A stretch of DNA of 64,000 bases, taken from NCBI RefSeq assembly GCF_003385775.1, contig NZ_QRDP01000004.1, positions 930,001 through 994,000 of the forward strand, given 5' to 3'. The stretch comes from Parasphingopyxis lamellibrachiae (GTDB lineage: Bacteria > Pseudomonadota > Alphaproteobacteria > Sphingomonadales > Sphingomonadaceae). This document shows, in pieces, positions 42,654 to 52,073 of the stretch (positions within the stretch are counted from its first letter, which is position 1; every line of letters begins with the position of its first letter). The notes beneath the pieces were generated by a model. That model had not been told where the DNA came from, did no database searches, and was given only the letters and a program-made list of their open reading frames with translations. A program made the position numbers and the translations under genes.

Positions 42654-44583
42654 AGCGGGCGTGATCGTGGACAGCCTTGGCTGGGCGCTGTTGCACAGTC
42701 TCTGGCAGGTCGCACTGGTCGCCGCTTTGATATTCGTCGCGCTGCGGATCATCCCGCGGCACAATGCGCAGCTGCGTTTCGTAACGGCCTATGCCGGGCT
42801 TGCCGCCAGTTTCCTGCTTTTCATCGTCACCTGGGGCATCTGCTACCGGACGATCGGTGCAATCGAACCGGTGCCGGGCGCGATTGCGGCCCCCGCCGAA
42901 GGCTGGCAGGCGGTTATCAATACGCTCGGCCGCACGACATGGCTGATCAGCCTTATCTGGGGCATGGGTTTCAGCTGGCTCGGCGTGCGGTACGGCCAGG
43001 CCCTGCGGGCAACGGCACGCCTCAAGCATGAGGGCACCGGACCGGTTCCGGCCGACTGGGAAATGCGATTTCGCCTGTGGGTAGAGCGCCTGGGCGCCGA
43101 TCCGCGCGCAATGATCCTGCAATCTTCCCGGATCACGACCCCGCTGACCATCGGAACGCTCAAGCCGATCGTGCTCGTCCCGACAGGATTTTTCCTGCGC
43201 TTGCCCATCGATCAGGCGGAAGCCGTTCTGGTCCATGAAATTGCGCATATCTGCCGGCAGGACTATCTGCTCGGACTGATCCAGGCGCTGATCTGCAACA
43301 TCTTCTTCTACCATCCCGCGATCGCCTATCTGTCGCGCCAGATCGACATCGAACGGGAATATGCCTGCGATGCGCGGGTCGTCGAGGAAACCGGCAACAC
43401 CAATGCTCTTGCTCAGGGTCTAGGCAAGGTGGCGCTGGAAAGCCGCGACCTGCTGCCCGGCTTTGCCATGGCTGCCGATGGCGGATCAACGCCGTTGATG
43501 GACCGGATCACGCGGCTGCGCGAGCGCCCGTTCCGCCGTGAAAGCGCTACGACGATGCCCTTTGCCGCCCTGACGCTGATGCTGGTCGGATGCCTGACCA
43601 TCGCCGCGTCCGCAGATGCTTCATTCTCTTCCAATGCGTCCAAAGATGGTGAAGAGAAAGACCCCGAGAGCGATGTGTCGGAAATGGCGGATACGGAAGC
43701 GCTCCTGGCGGCAGAGGCCGTCGCGACGCCTGAAACCGGCGCTGTCCATTCTTCCGCTGCCCGGAATACCGCCAGCTCACACCATTCCGCTCCAAAACAA
43801 AGCGGCAGTCGGTCGGGAGACCGCTGGGCAGTGGTCGACCAGCAAGGGTGGAGCTTTACGCCGGAACCCGGCTGGACATTCACCTTCCGCGGAACCGGTG
43901 AAAGCGAGAGCAAAAATCGCAGCCAGTCGTTCGAGCCTGTAAGGTTCGAAGCGGAAACCGGCAGTCTGCTGCGCAATGCCGTCCTGCAGACGGGGATATT
44001 CGATCCCGACACCGTTCTCACGACCCGCATCGAGGCGGACGAAGAGGAATGCGAGGACAAAAGCGAACAGATTGCCGATCGGCACGAACGCGAAGCCGAG
44101 CGCCTTGAGGCACAGATCGAACGCGAGAATGCGCGCCGCGAAGCACGGCATGAGCGAGAGGTTGAGCGGGCCGAAGCCCGGATCGAACGCCAGATGGAAC
44201 GCGAGGTCGCGCAATTCGAGCGCGAAATGGAGCGGGTCGAACAGCAGATGGAACGCCTGGGGGAAATCGAGGGAGCCGAGCTCGAACGGGAGCTTAGCCT
44301 GCTCGCCACGCAGATGACGGCCCTGAGCGCCCATCTGGAAACGCGCATCGAAGCGCATTTGGATCGCGCCCGCGCCCTGGCTGACACCGCTCGCGCCCGT
44401 TCCGAGCGATCCGGGCGTCGGCACCCGTCCCCTTCCGTTCTCCCCGAGCCGCCTGAGCCACCACAGCCGGTGATAACGATCAGCTTCAACCTAGAGGATG
44501 GCCGCGCTGCCGCATCGGCGGTAGCTGCGTCGGCGGCATCTGCGGAAGCCATCGCTCAGATCGCTTCAATAACGGCGGGATAA
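42643..44583 (+). CDS. M56 (BlaR1-type) membrane metallopeptidase with long coiled-coil periplasmic region
   Basis: The 646-residue protein has three N-terminal helices, a cytoplasmic gluzincin site HEIAH at 198-202 with downstream E238 in REYACDAR, and a fourth helix at about 305-323. BlaR1 and MecR1 then have a penicillin-binding sensor domain. Here there is instead a spacer, a tryptophan-rich stretch (GWSFTPEPGWTFTF near 402-415), and a strongly charged Arg/Glu coiled coil at about 463-590. The protein ends in Pro- and Ala-rich tails. No SxxK/SDN/KTG penicillin motifs are visible. It presumably senses another signal and activates cleavage of the partner BlaI-like repressor. Confidence 0.85.
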   Translation: MSIEAGVIVDSLGWALLHSLWQVALVAALIFVALRIIPRHNAQLRFVTAYAGLAASFLLFIVTWGICYRTIGAIEPVPGAIAAPAEGWQAVINTLGRTTWLISLIWGMGFSWLGVRYGQALRATARLKHEGTGPVPADWEMRFRLWVERLGADPRAMILQSSRITTPLTIGTLKPIVLVPTGFFLRLPIDQAEAVLVHEIAHICRQDYLLGLIQALICNIFFYHPAIAYLSRQIDIEREYACDARVVEETGNTNALAQGLGKVALESRDLLPGFAMAADGGSTPLMDRITRLRERPFRRESATTMPFAALTLMLVGCLTIAASADASFSSNASKDGEEKDPESDVSEMADTEALLAAEAVATPETGAVHSSAARNTASSHHSAPKQSGSRSGDRWAVVDQQGWSFTPEPGWTFTFRGTGESESKNRSQSFEPVRFEAETGSLLRNAVLQTGIFDPDTVLTTRIEADEEECEDKSEQIADRHEREAERLEAQIERENARREARHEREVERAEARIERQMEREVAQFEREMERVEQQMERLGEIEGAELERELSLLATQMTALSAHLETRIEAHLDRARALADTARARSERSGRRHPSPSVLPEPPEPPQPVITISFNLEDGRAAASAVAASAASAEAIAQIASITAG

Positions 44584-44680
44584 CCCCTTTCCAAAGCCGC
44601 ATAGCAGTTTCAGCCTGCAATGCCGCTGGACGCGGGAAGCTGTGAACGATAGGGGCTGACCGACACATCCAGAAGGAACC

Positions 44681-45400
44681 ATGCCCATGCGCCCATCCGG
44701 CCGCGCGCCCGATCAAATGCGGGTCATCACGATCGAACCCGGTTTCACCAAACATGCCGAAGGCAGCTGCCTGATCAGTTTCGGCGAAACACGCGTGCTG
44801 TGCACGGCAAGCATCGAAGACCGGGTTCCGCCCTGGATGCGCGGAAAGGGAAAAGGCTGGGTGACCGGCGAATATGGCATGCTTCCCCGCGCCACCCATA
44901 CCCGCGGCAATCGCGAAGCCGCGCGCGGCAAGCAATCGGGCCGCACCCAGGAAATTCAGCGCCTGATAGGCCGCTCGCTGCGCGCCGTTACGGATCTGGA
45001 TGCGCTTGGCGAACGCCAGATAACGGTCGATTGCGACGTGATCCAGGCTGATGGCGGCACACGTACCGCTTCTATCTCCGGTGGCTGGGTCGCCCTGAAA
45101 CTGGCGATCAACGCGCTGGTCGCTTCCGGCAAGCTGGAAAACGATCCAATGACGCAGAAGATCGCGGCAATCTCCTGCGGTATCTACAATGGCGAACCTG
45201 TTCTGGATCTCGATTATGCCGAGGACAGCAATGCGGGCGCCGACGCCAATTTCGTCCTGACCGGCGACGGCAATATCGCCGAAGCGCAGTGCACGGCCGA
45301 AGGGGAAACCTATGACGAGGAAGCGCTGCTGCGCATGCTGCGCCTCGCCCGTATCGGCTGCACGGAAATCTTCGCGGCTCAGGACGCCGTCATATCGTGA
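44681..45400 (+). CDS. rph: Ribonuclease PH
   Basis: RNase PH is the phosphorolytic 3' exoribonuclease that trims tRNA precursors. The 239-residue length is standard. Conserved segments include [11 protein letters not shown] at the start, [18 protein letters not shown], the phosphate-site region [29 protein letters not shown], and [25 protein letters not shown] lies upstream of the ATG. Its stop overlaps the GTG start of rdgB by 4 nt, and hemW follows, giving a three-gene run. Confidence 0.97.
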   Translation: MPMRPSGRAPDQMRVITIEPGFTKHAEGSCLISFGETRVLCTASIEDRVPPWMRGKGKGWVTGEYGMLPRATHTRGNREAARGKQSGRTQEIQRLIGRSLRAVTDLDALGERQITVDCDVIQADGGTRTASISGGWVALKLAINALVASGKLENDPMTQKIAAISCGIYNGEPVLDLDYAEDSNAGADANFVLTGDGNIAEAQCTAEGETYDEEALLRMLRLARIGCTEIFAAQDAVIS

Positions 45401-46020
45401 GCCGCAAGCTGACCCCGGGAAAACTGGTCATCGCCAGCCATAACCCGGGCAAGGTGCGCGAAATCGGGGCATTGCTCGCACCCCATGGCATGAATGCCGT
45501 CAGTGCCGGGGAGCTGGGCCTTCCGGAACCCGAAGAAACCGGCACGACCTTTGCTGAAAATGCGTTGATCAAGGCGCGGGCGGGTGCGGACGGGTCAGGT
45601 TATGTGGCGCTGGCCGACGACAGCGGGCTATGCGTCAACGCGCTTGATGGCGCCCCCGGCGTCTATACCGCCGATTGGGCCGAGACCCGGCCATTCGAAG
45701 GCGGCCCGGGGCGCGACTGGTATATGGCGATGGGCAAGGTCGAGGGAAAACTCGCCGAACTAGGCCTCGATGCCGACCGCAGCGCCTATTTTGCCTGCAC
45801 ATTGGCGCTGGCCTGGCCCGACGGACATAGCGAAGTTTTCGAGGGGCGGATCGCGGGCATGCTGACCTGGCCCCCAAGGGGCGAACTGGGCTTCGGCTAT
45901 GATCCCGTCTTCATGCCCGAGGGGCAGGACCGGACCTTCGCCGAAATCGATCCGCAGGAAAAACACGCAATCAGCCACCGTGCCAATGCCTTTGCAAAAA
46001 TGCTGAAAGCCGTATTCTGA
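45397..46020 (+). CDS. rdgB: dITP/XTP pyrophosphatase (RdgB/HAM1)
   Basis: This house-cleaning enzyme hydrolyses dITP, ITP and XTP to monophosphates so they do not enter DNA or RNA. The 207-residue protein has the N-terminal [10 protein letters not shown] motif that binds nucleotide phosphates, then [30 protein letters not shown], and [11 protein letters not shown] with [10 protein letters not shown] near the end. The start is GTG, fixed by the 4 nt overlap with the rph stop. It is followed 4 nt later by hemW, an order also found in E. coli. Confidence 0.96.
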   Translation: MSRKLTPGKLVIASHNPGKVREIGALLAPHGMNAVSAGELGLPEPEETGTTFAENALIKARAGADGSGYVALADDSGLCVNALDGAPGVYTADWAETRPFEGGPGRDWYMAMGKVEGKLAELGLDADRSAYFACTLALAWPDGHSEVFEGRIAGMLTWPPRGELGFGYDPVFMPEGQDRTFAEIDPQEKHAISHRANAFAKMLKAVF

Positions 46021-46024
46021 GCCG

Positions 46025-47143
46025 ATGGCCGGCCTTGCGCTCTATATCCACTGGCCCTTCTGCGTCTCCAAATGCCCCTATTGCGACTTTAACAGCCATG
46101 TCCGCGACAGCGTCGACCAGGACATGTGGCGCGCGGCCCTGATCGCCGATATGGCGCATGACGCGGCACTGACCGGCGGCACGCCGCTCAGTTCCATTTT
46201 CTTTGGCGGCGGTACGCCCTCGCTGATGCCGCCGGAAACCGTTGCCGCGCTAATCGAGGCCGCCGAGCACCATTGGGGATTTGCCGAAGATATCGAGATC
46301 ACGCTTGAGGCAAACCCGTCATCGGTCGAGTCCGCGCGTTTTGCCGATCTTGCCGGGGCCGGGATCAACCGCGTTTCCCTCGGCCTGCAGTCGCTGGACG
46401 ATGAAGCACTGAAATTTCTCGGGCGAGCGCATGATGTACGCGAGGGACTGGCAGCGCTGGACATCGCGCAAAAAGTGTTCGCCCGCACAAGTTTCGACCT
46501 GATCTACGCCCTGCCGGGCCAGAGTGCGGACGCGTGGCAGACCGAGCTTGAGCGAGCGCTCGGCTTCGGCACGGGCCATCTTTCGCTCTACCAGCTCACC
46601 ATCGAACCGGGGACACGCTTCGCGACCCTTGCCGCGCGCGGCGAGCTTGGCGAGGCCGAGCCGGATCACGGCGCGCAGCTTTACGAACTGACGCAAGCGT
46701 GCACCGCCACCGCCGGCCTGCCCGCATACGAAATCTCCAACCATGCCCGGCCGGGCGAAGAGAGCCGCCACAATCTCAGCTATTGGCGCTATCAAAACTA
46801 TGCCGGCATCGGCCCCGGCGCCCATGGGCGTCGCGGCGACCTTGCGACAACCCGCCACAAAAAACCCGAAAACTGGTTATCGGCCGTCGACCGCAACGGA
46901 CATGGCTTACAGTCCGAAGATCCACTCTCAGCCTATGATCAGGGCGCGGAAAGGCTGATGATGGGCCTCCGACTGACCGAAGGCGTATCGCGCGATCGCT
47001 TTCCCGCCGCACTGCTCGACCGGTCGGCGATAGAGAGGCTGACAGCCCATGGACTGCTGTATCCGGATACCGACCGTCTTGTCGCTACGCCGCAAGGCCT
47101 GCTGGTGCTGAACAGCCTGCTCGCGGAAATCCTCGTCGACTAA
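46025..47143 (+). CDS. hemW: HemW, radical SAM heme chaperone
   Basis: The 372-residue protein has the radical SAM cluster motif CVSKCPYC at about residues 12-19 in the CxxxCxxC form shared by HemN and HemW. It has the HemW-like segment RHNLSYWRYQNYAGIGPGAHG and a C-terminal winged helix. HemW transfers heme to respiratory proteins rather than oxidising coproporphyrinogen; it was long misnamed HemN. The gene starts 4 nt after rdgB. Its end converges on the LpoA-like gene, 8 nt away. Confidence 0.93.
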   Translation: MAGLALYIHWPFCVSKCPYCDFNSHVRDSVDQDMWRAALIADMAHDAALTGGTPLSSIFFGGGTPSLMPPETVAALIEAAEHHWGFAEDIEITLEANPSSVESARFADLAGAGINRVSLGLQSLDDEALKFLGRAHDVREGLAALDIAQKVFARTSFDLIYALPGQSADAWQTELERALGFGTGHLSLYQLTIEPGTRFATLAARGELGEAEPDHGAQLYELTQACTATAGLPAYEISNHARPGEESRHNLSYWRYQNYAGIGPGAHGRRGDLATTRHKKPENWLSAVDRNGHGLQSEDPLSAYDQGAERLMMGLRLTEGVSRDRFPAALLDRSAIERLTAHGLLYPDTDRLVATPQGLLVLNSLLAEILVD

Positions 47144-47151
47144 GAGACCGC

Positions 47152-48333
47152 CTAGCCGCCAAACCCCGTCGGAGCGGGCGAAACCACGGTAAACCCGTTC
47201 GGCCGGATTTGCTGCACCTCGAGCGCGCGCTGGGCAACGCCATTGCTGTCGAAACGGAATGCACCGTCAACGCCGGAAAAACCACCTTCGTCGCGCAGTT
47301 CGTTTACCGGGAACGGCTGGTCGGTTGGCCATTCGCGGGCGATCCGCACGACCAGCAGGGCCGCGTCATAGCCGAGGCTCGACAAGCGATAGGGATCGCT
47401 GCTGAAGCGCGACCGGTACCGATTGCTCAGCGTGTTGAACATCCTGTCGGACACGCTGGCGAACAACGCCCCGTGCATCGCTGGGTCGCGGACCAGGTTC
47501 GGCTGGTTGTTCCAGAGTTCCGTACCCAGTATTTGCGCGTCGGTAGCGCCGCGATCCCGGATCATCTGCGCGGCTTCGCGCGCCGTCGTTCCGCTGTCGG
47601 CGATCAGGATGGCATCGAATTCCCCTTCTCCATTGAGCTGGGTGACCGCCAGCTGCAACGACCGGCGCGAGCGCGCATAGGTGCGCGTGCCGACAAGGGT
47701 TCCGCCGGCGTCCCGCACTGCCCGCGCAAAGGCCGCTGATGCGCGCTGACCATAAAGTCCTTCCGGGACGAGGGCTGCAAAGCGCCGCGCGCCCTGCCCT
47801 GCCGCATAGCTGGTCACCCGTGCAATCGACTGGTCGGGCGTGAATCCCATCAGATAGGTGCCGTTGCCGGAAACGCTGGTATCGTTCGAAAAAGCGATGA
47901 CGGGTACACCCGCGCTGCGCGCGACCGGTGCGGTCGAGCGAACATTGTCGGCAAGCAACGGGCCGAGAATCAGGCGACTGCCATCGGTCAGCGCGCTGTT
48001 TGCCGCTCTGGCAGCGCCGCCGACGCTGGCTGTGTCATATGTCGTGATCCGGACCCCTTCGCCGCCGGCATCCAGGATCGCCATATTCGCGGCGTTGGCG
48101 ATGGACTGGCCGACACCGGCATTGTTGCCGGATGTCGGCACCAGAAGAGCAATGCGCCGAAGCCCGTCATCGGGAATGCCGGTCGTGATTTCGGTTTGTT
48201 CGGGCGGTGTCGTTTCAGGAGGACCGGAGCGCGGCAGGATTGCCTGACACCCTGCCAGGGCCAAGGCCATGCAGATAATGCCAAACCGTGAAAGAGTCGA
48301 ATGCCGTTGCCCCGAGAGCCGCTGTGATGCCAT
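47152..48333 (-). CDS. LpoA/LppC-like periplasmic-binding lipoprotein
   Basis: The 393-residue protein has a lipoprotein signal (ICMALALAGC, lipidated cysteine 29) and a type I periplasmic-binding fold that starts IALLVPTSGNNAGVGQSIANAANMA. LpoA activates the penicillin-binding protein PBP1A in gammaproteobacteria; this protein corresponds to its C-terminal binding-protein domain without the TPR domain. Whether it activates a transglycosylase here is unproven. The start is 12 nt from the divergent rsmI start, as in the E. coli lpoA-rsmI pair. Confidence 0.85.
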   Translation of the reverse strand: MASQRLSGQRHSTLSRFGIICMALALAGCQAILPRSGPPETTPPEQTEITTGIPDDGLRRIALLVPTSGNNAGVGQSIANAANMAILDAGGEGVRITTYDTASVGGAARAANSALTDGSRLILGPLLADNVRSTAPVARSAGVPVIAFSNDTSVSGNGTYLMGFTPDQSIARVTSYAAGQGARRFAALVPEGLYGQRASAAFARAVRDAGGTLVGTRTYARSRRSLQLAVTQLNGEGEFDAILIADSGTTAREAAQMIRDRGATDAQILGTELWNNQPNLVRDPAMHGALFASVSDRMFNTLSNRYRSRFSSDPYRLSSLGYDAALLVVRIAREWPTDQPFPVNELRDEGGFSGVDGAFRFDSNGVAQRALEVQQIRPNGFTVVSPAPTGFGG

Positions 48334-48345
48334 GACGTGAATCCT

Positions 48346-49185
48346 ATGAACGATACGCTACTACCCGGTCTTTACATCGTCGCGACCCCCATCGGCAACT
48401 TGCAAGATGTGTCGGCGCGCGCCGAATCGACTTTGCGGCACGCGGATATCATCGCGGTGGAAGACAGCCGGGTGACCGCAAAGTTGCTCAACCATCTGGG
48501 TATCAAGAAACAGATAATCGCCTACCACGATCATGTTTCCGAAAAAGCACGCGCAGACCTGATCGCACGGATGGGAGATCAGGCCGTCGCGCTGGTGTCC
48601 GATGCCGGTACGCCGCTGATATCGGACCCCGGGTTCAAGCTTGTACGGGAGGCACGCACGGCCGGCCATCTTGTAACCACGATCCCGGGGCCCTGCGCTG
48701 CCGTGGCCGCACTCACGCTCGTCGGTTTACCAACCGACCGCTTCCTCTTTGCTGGATTTTTGCCCTCCAAAACCAAGGCGCGCACGGAAACGATCGCGGA
48801 GCTCGGCGCGGTGCGGGCGACGCTGGTGTTTTACGAATCGGGCCCGCGGCTGGGAAAATCGCTTCATGCGCTGGCCGAAACGCTGGGCGAACGCGAAGCC
48901 GCTATCGCCCGGGAAATCAGCAAAAAATTCGAGGAAACGGTAACCGGGACACTGTCCGAGCTTGCGGCCCGCTATGCCGACTCACCGCCCAAGGGTGAGA
49001 TCGTGATTATCGTCAGCCCGCCCGGCTCGGCCTGCGCGGCGAGTCCAGTCGATATCGACGCGGCGCTCGCCGAAGCCCTGACCAGGCTGCCACCGGGCAA
49101 GGCTGCGCGCGAGGTCGCCAAAGCGCTCGGCCTGCCGAGCGAGGGCCTTTACGAACGCGCCATGGCGCTCAAAGAGGAAAGATGA
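48346..49185 (+). CDS. rsmI: 16S rRNA 2'-O-methyltransferase RsmI
   Basis: RsmI methylates the 2'-O of C1402 of 16S rRNA in the decoding centre. The 279-residue protein has the N-terminal LYIVATPIGNLQDVSARA motif and the SDAGTPLISDPGFKLVREA SAM-binding segment, both diagnostic of the SpoU-unrelated tetrapyrrole-methylase fold. ATG at 48346 is used; an in-frame GTG at 48337 is also possible. It is coupled to yraN by a 4 nt overlap and divergent from the LpoA-like gene. Confidence 0.95.
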   Translation: MNDTLLPGLYIVATPIGNLQDVSARAESTLRHADIIAVEDSRVTAKLLNHLGIKKQIIAYHDHVSEKARADLIARMGDQAVALVSDAGTPLISDPGFKLVREARTAGHLVTTIPGPCAAVAALTLVGLPTDRFLFAGFLPSKTKARTETIAELGAVRATLVFYESGPRLGKSLHALAETLGEREAAIAREISKKFEETVTGTLSELAARYADSPPKGEIVIIVSPPGSACAASPVDIDAALAEALTRLPPGKAAREVAKALGLPSEGLYERAMALKEER

Positions 49186-49532
49186 ACCGCGCCCGCGCCG
49201 AACGCAGCGGCCGGCGCGGAGAGACACTTGCCGCATGGTATTTGCGTCTCAAAGGCTATCGCATCCTTGCCCGCCGCCAGCGTACGCCGCGCGGCGAAGT
49301 CGATCTGGTCGCGAAACGCGGCAAAACAATCATATTCGTCGAGGTTAAAACCCGCAAAACGGCCATAGAACTCGATCTCGCCATCGACGAGCGCCGACTG
49401 GCCCGCGTGGCGGCCGCAGCGGAAATCCTCGCGCCTCGCTATGCCCGAAATGGCGAAGATATCCGGATCGATGTCATCCTGACGGCGCCGGGACGCCGGC
49501 CCCGGCATATTGAAAATGCTTGGATGGGGTAA
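49182..49532 (+). CDS. yraN: YraN family (UPF0102) putative nuclease-like protein
   Basis: The 116-residue protein has the PD-(D/E)xK-like core of UPF0102: RGETLAAWYLRLKGY, then RGEVDLVAKRG and FVEVKTRK, with the Glu-Asp and Glu-x-Lys residues in place. Members are linked to DNA uptake or repair, and none has a proved reaction that I can cite. It follows rsmI with a 4 nt overlap, and the rsmI-yraN order matches E. coli. Downstream lies gshB after a 64 nt gap. Confidence 0.9.
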   Translation: MNRARAERSGRRGETLAAWYLRLKGYRILARRQRTPRGEVDLVAKRGKTIIFVEVKTRKTAIELDLAIDERRLARVAAAAEILAPRYARNGEDIRIDVILTAPGRRPRHIENAWMG

Positions 49533-49596
49533 AGCAGGACTGCGCTTGATTGCGCGCCATCCAGCGCTATTGCCTGATGCCTATTAGGAGATACCC

Positions 49597-50541
49597 ATGC
49601 CACTCAATATCGCGGTCCAGATGGATCCCATGGAAAAGGTCAATATCGCCGGGGATTCGAGCTTTGCCATCATGCTCGCCGGGCAGGCGCGCGACCACAG
49701 TTTCTGGCACTATGACGTCGGCGAACTCACTTATCATGCCGATGGACGGCTGACGACGCGCGCACGGCCGGTGACGGTCCAGCGTGTCGAGGGCAATCAT
49801 CATAGCTTTGGCGACTTCGAAAACATCGATCTGCGCGCAGATATCGATGTCGTTCTGATGCGGCAGGATCCGCCCTTCGACCTTTCCTATATCACCGCGA
49901 CGCACCTGCTCGAACGCATCCATCCCGACACCCTGGTCGTCAACGATCCCGCTTCGGTGCGCAACGCGCCGGAAAAACTGTTCGTGCTCGATTTCGCGGA
50001 TTTCATGCCCCCAACGATGATTACCCGCAGCCTCGACGATACCCGCGCCTTCCAGCGCGAGCATGGCGCGATCGTTGTGAAGCCGCTTTACGGCAATGCC
50101 GGGTCCGCCGTCTTCTTTGTTGGCGAAGAGGATCGCAACCTTGCCGCGCTGACCGAATTGTTCGGCGATGTGTGGGTCGAACCGTTCATGGTGCAGGCCT
50201 TCCTTCCCGATGTCAGCCAGGGCGACAAGCGCATCATCCTCGTCGATGGCGAACCGACCGGCGGGGTGAACCGGCTGCCCAAAAAGGGCGAGATACGCTC
50301 CAATTTCGCCGTCGGTGGATCGGGTGCGGCATCCGAGCTCACGCCCCGCGAACTGGAAATATGTGAAGCGCTTGGCCCCGAACTCAAGAAACGCGGGCTG
50401 CTGTTCGTCGGAATCGACGTGATCGGCGGTTATCTGACCGAGATCAACGTCACCTCGCCGACGGGGATTGTCTCCATCGACGCGTTTAACGGGACGGACA
50501 CCGGCGCGAAAATCTGGGATGCGATCGAAAGTAAGCTTTAG
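49597..50541 (+). CDS. gshB: Glutathione synthase
   Basis: GshB joins gamma-glutamylcysteine and glycine with ATP to make glutathione. The 314-residue protein is the usual ATP-grasp length. Visible motifs are IAVQMDPMEKVNI at the start, DVVLMRQDPPFDLSYITATHLLE, VVKPLYGNAGSAVFF for ATP binding, and DVIGGYLTEINVTSPTG near the end, with the metal-binding Glu and Asn. AGGAGA precedes the ATG. It overlaps the stop of the convergent xerC by 4 nt. Confidence 0.97.
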   Translation: MPLNIAVQMDPMEKVNIAGDSSFAIMLAGQARDHSFWHYDVGELTYHADGRLTTRARPVTVQRVEGNHHSFGDFENIDLRADIDVVLMRQDPPFDLSYITATHLLERIHPDTLVVNDPASVRNAPEKLFVLDFADFMPPTMITRSLDDTRAFQREHGAIVVKPLYGNAGSAVFFVGEEDRNLAALTELFGDVWVEPFMVQAFLPDVSQGDKRIILVDGEPTGGVNRLPKKGEIRSNFAVGGSGAASELTPRELEICEALGPELKKRGLLFVGIDVIGGYLTEINVTSPTGIVSIDAFNGTDTGAKIWDAIESKL

Positions 50542-51467
50542 GCGCGCGGATGGGCGTTGCGGTACACGTCCAGCAGATGCGCCGCATCGACTGAGGTATA
50601 GATCTGCGTCGAGCTGAGGCTCGCATGGCCAAGCAGTTCCTGGAGAGAGCGCAGGTCCGCGCCCCGCGCCAGCAAATGCGTTGCGAAACTGTGTCTCAGA
50701 GCATGGGGGGTCGTCTTGCCGGACAGGCCGAGCCGAACGCGCGCCCCCCGCACTGCACGGCGCACGATATCGCTGCCCAAAGCGCCGCCGCGGACACCAC
50801 GAAACAGCGGATCGCCATGCCCGATCGCATAGGGGCACAACCGCTCATATTCCTCGATCGCTGCGCGCACCGTGTCGAGCAACGGCACGATCCTCGTCTT
50901 GTCGCGCTTGCCGGTGACCGAAAGCGTCTCGCCGAGCGGCAATATGGCGCCCGTCAGGCCCAGAGCTTCGCCGACACGCAATCCTGCGCCATAGAGCAAT
51001 AGCAGCACCGCCCAGTCGCGCGCCGCGATCCAGGGTTCATCGGCCTGCGCGGCGACATCCCCGGCAAGCGCCAATGCTTCATCAGGGGAAACCGGTCGCG
51101 GCACGCCCGGCTTGAGCTTGGGCCCCTTCACCCTGGGTATGCTTGCCTGTTCGCCTGCTCGTTCAGCGACAAAAGCCAGAAAACCGCGCAGCGACGAAAG
51201 CTCCCGCGCCGTCGAGCGATTGGCTAGCCCCTCATTGCGACGAAAGGCCAGAAAGGCACGCAAATCGGCGGCATCGAGTGCGAGGAGAGTTTTGGATGTG
51301 ATCGCCTCGCCGCGATGTTTGCCGAGAAAGGCAATCAGCCGGTGTGCAGCAGCGACATAGGCACGGATTGTATGGGGAGAACGCCGCCGATCGCGGCCAA
51401 GATGAGCCGCCCACTCTTCCGCGAGCGGGGCAGCGGGATGAAAATCAGGGCTCAGGGGAGCAACCAC
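50538..51467 (-). CDS. xerC: Tyrosine recombinase XerC
   Basis: XerC and XerD resolve chromosome dimers at dif. The 309-residue protein has an N-terminal SAM-like core-binding domain and the catalytic set R164 (GAGLRVGEAL), K187, H255 and R258 (HALRHSF), H281 (LLGHASL) and the nucleophile Y290. XerC rather than XerD is chosen because a DUF484 gene sits next to it, as in the dapF-DUF484-xerC order of E. coli; the sequence alone does not fully separate the two. Its start overlaps the DUF484 stop by 16 nt. Confidence 0.88.
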   Translation of the reverse strand: MVAPLSPDFHPAAPLAEEWAAHLGRDRRRSPHTIRAYVAAAHRLIAFLGKHRGEAITSKTLLALDAADLRAFLAFRRNEGLANRSTARELSSLRGFLAFVAERAGEQASIPRVKGPKLKPGVPRPVSPDEALALAGDVAAQADEPWIAARDWAVLLLLYGAGLRVGEALGLTGAILPLGETLSVTGKRDKTRIVPLLDTVRAAIEEYERLCPYAIGHGDPLFRGVRGGALGSDIVRRAVRGARVRLGLSGKTTPHALRHSFATHLLARGADLRSLQELLGHASLSSTQIYTSVDAAHLLDVYRNAHPRA

Positions 51468-52012
51468 CGGCCGAGCAGACGCGCCAGGCTGTCGCCTAGA
51501 AAGCCTAGTAATTCGGCCCCTTCATGGGCCTCCATATCCTGGCTTTCGCGTTGCCCGAGTGCCAGCAAGCCGGATGGCAACGGCGTTTCGTTGTCGAGCC
51601 GAACCAACGCTTCGGCGCGGACAAATTCAGCGGCTGGGCCGAACAGCGGATGGCCGCGCTCGCAATCGCGCAGGACTACGCCCGCAACATCGGCAGCGGC
51701 CTTTTCGATCAGTCGGCGCTCGACGAACTGCATCCCGGCAATATCGGCGCGCACGCCCTTATCGCCGACATAAAGAGCCAGGCTCACCGCATCCACGCCG
51801 AGGATATCGGGCCATTCCTGGGTTACGATATGGAGGAGATGATCGAGCCCTTCCGCAGAAATCGCCGCAAGCACGGCATCGTGAATAGCCGCTGTCGCGC
51901 CCGAATGGCCGCGCGCAAAGGCCAGCAGGTCTCGATTATCCTCTTCGGCCTGCGCCACCCGGCGCTGCAACTGCGCAACCGCGCCCGTTTCAAAGTCTAT
52001 CACCGTACCCAT
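51452..52012 (-). CDS. DUF484 family protein
   Basis: The 186-residue protein begins with an acidic/basic helix (VAQLQRRVAQAEEDNRDLLAFA) followed by a GAF-like domain with VDAVSLALYVGD. DUF484 proteins have no proved function. The gene overlaps xerC by 16 nt, and the same pairing in E. coli suggests a link to Xer recombination or only shared expression. No signal peptide or membrane helix is seen, so it is cytoplasmic. Confidence 0.85.
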   Translation of the reverse strand: MGTVIDFETGAVAQLQRRVAQAEEDNRDLLAFARGHSGATAAIHDAVLAAISAEGLDHLLHIVTQEWPDILGVDAVSLALYVGDKGVRADIAGMQFVERRLIEKAAADVAGVVLRDCERGHPLFGPAAEFVRAEALVRLDNETPLPSGLLALGQRESQDMEAHEGAELLGFLGDSLARLLGRWLLP

Positions 52013-52073
52013 GGCCGGGATTCTACCCCAAACATGGTTAAGAAGATATGAGTTTTTGGGCTGGAAACAGGAC

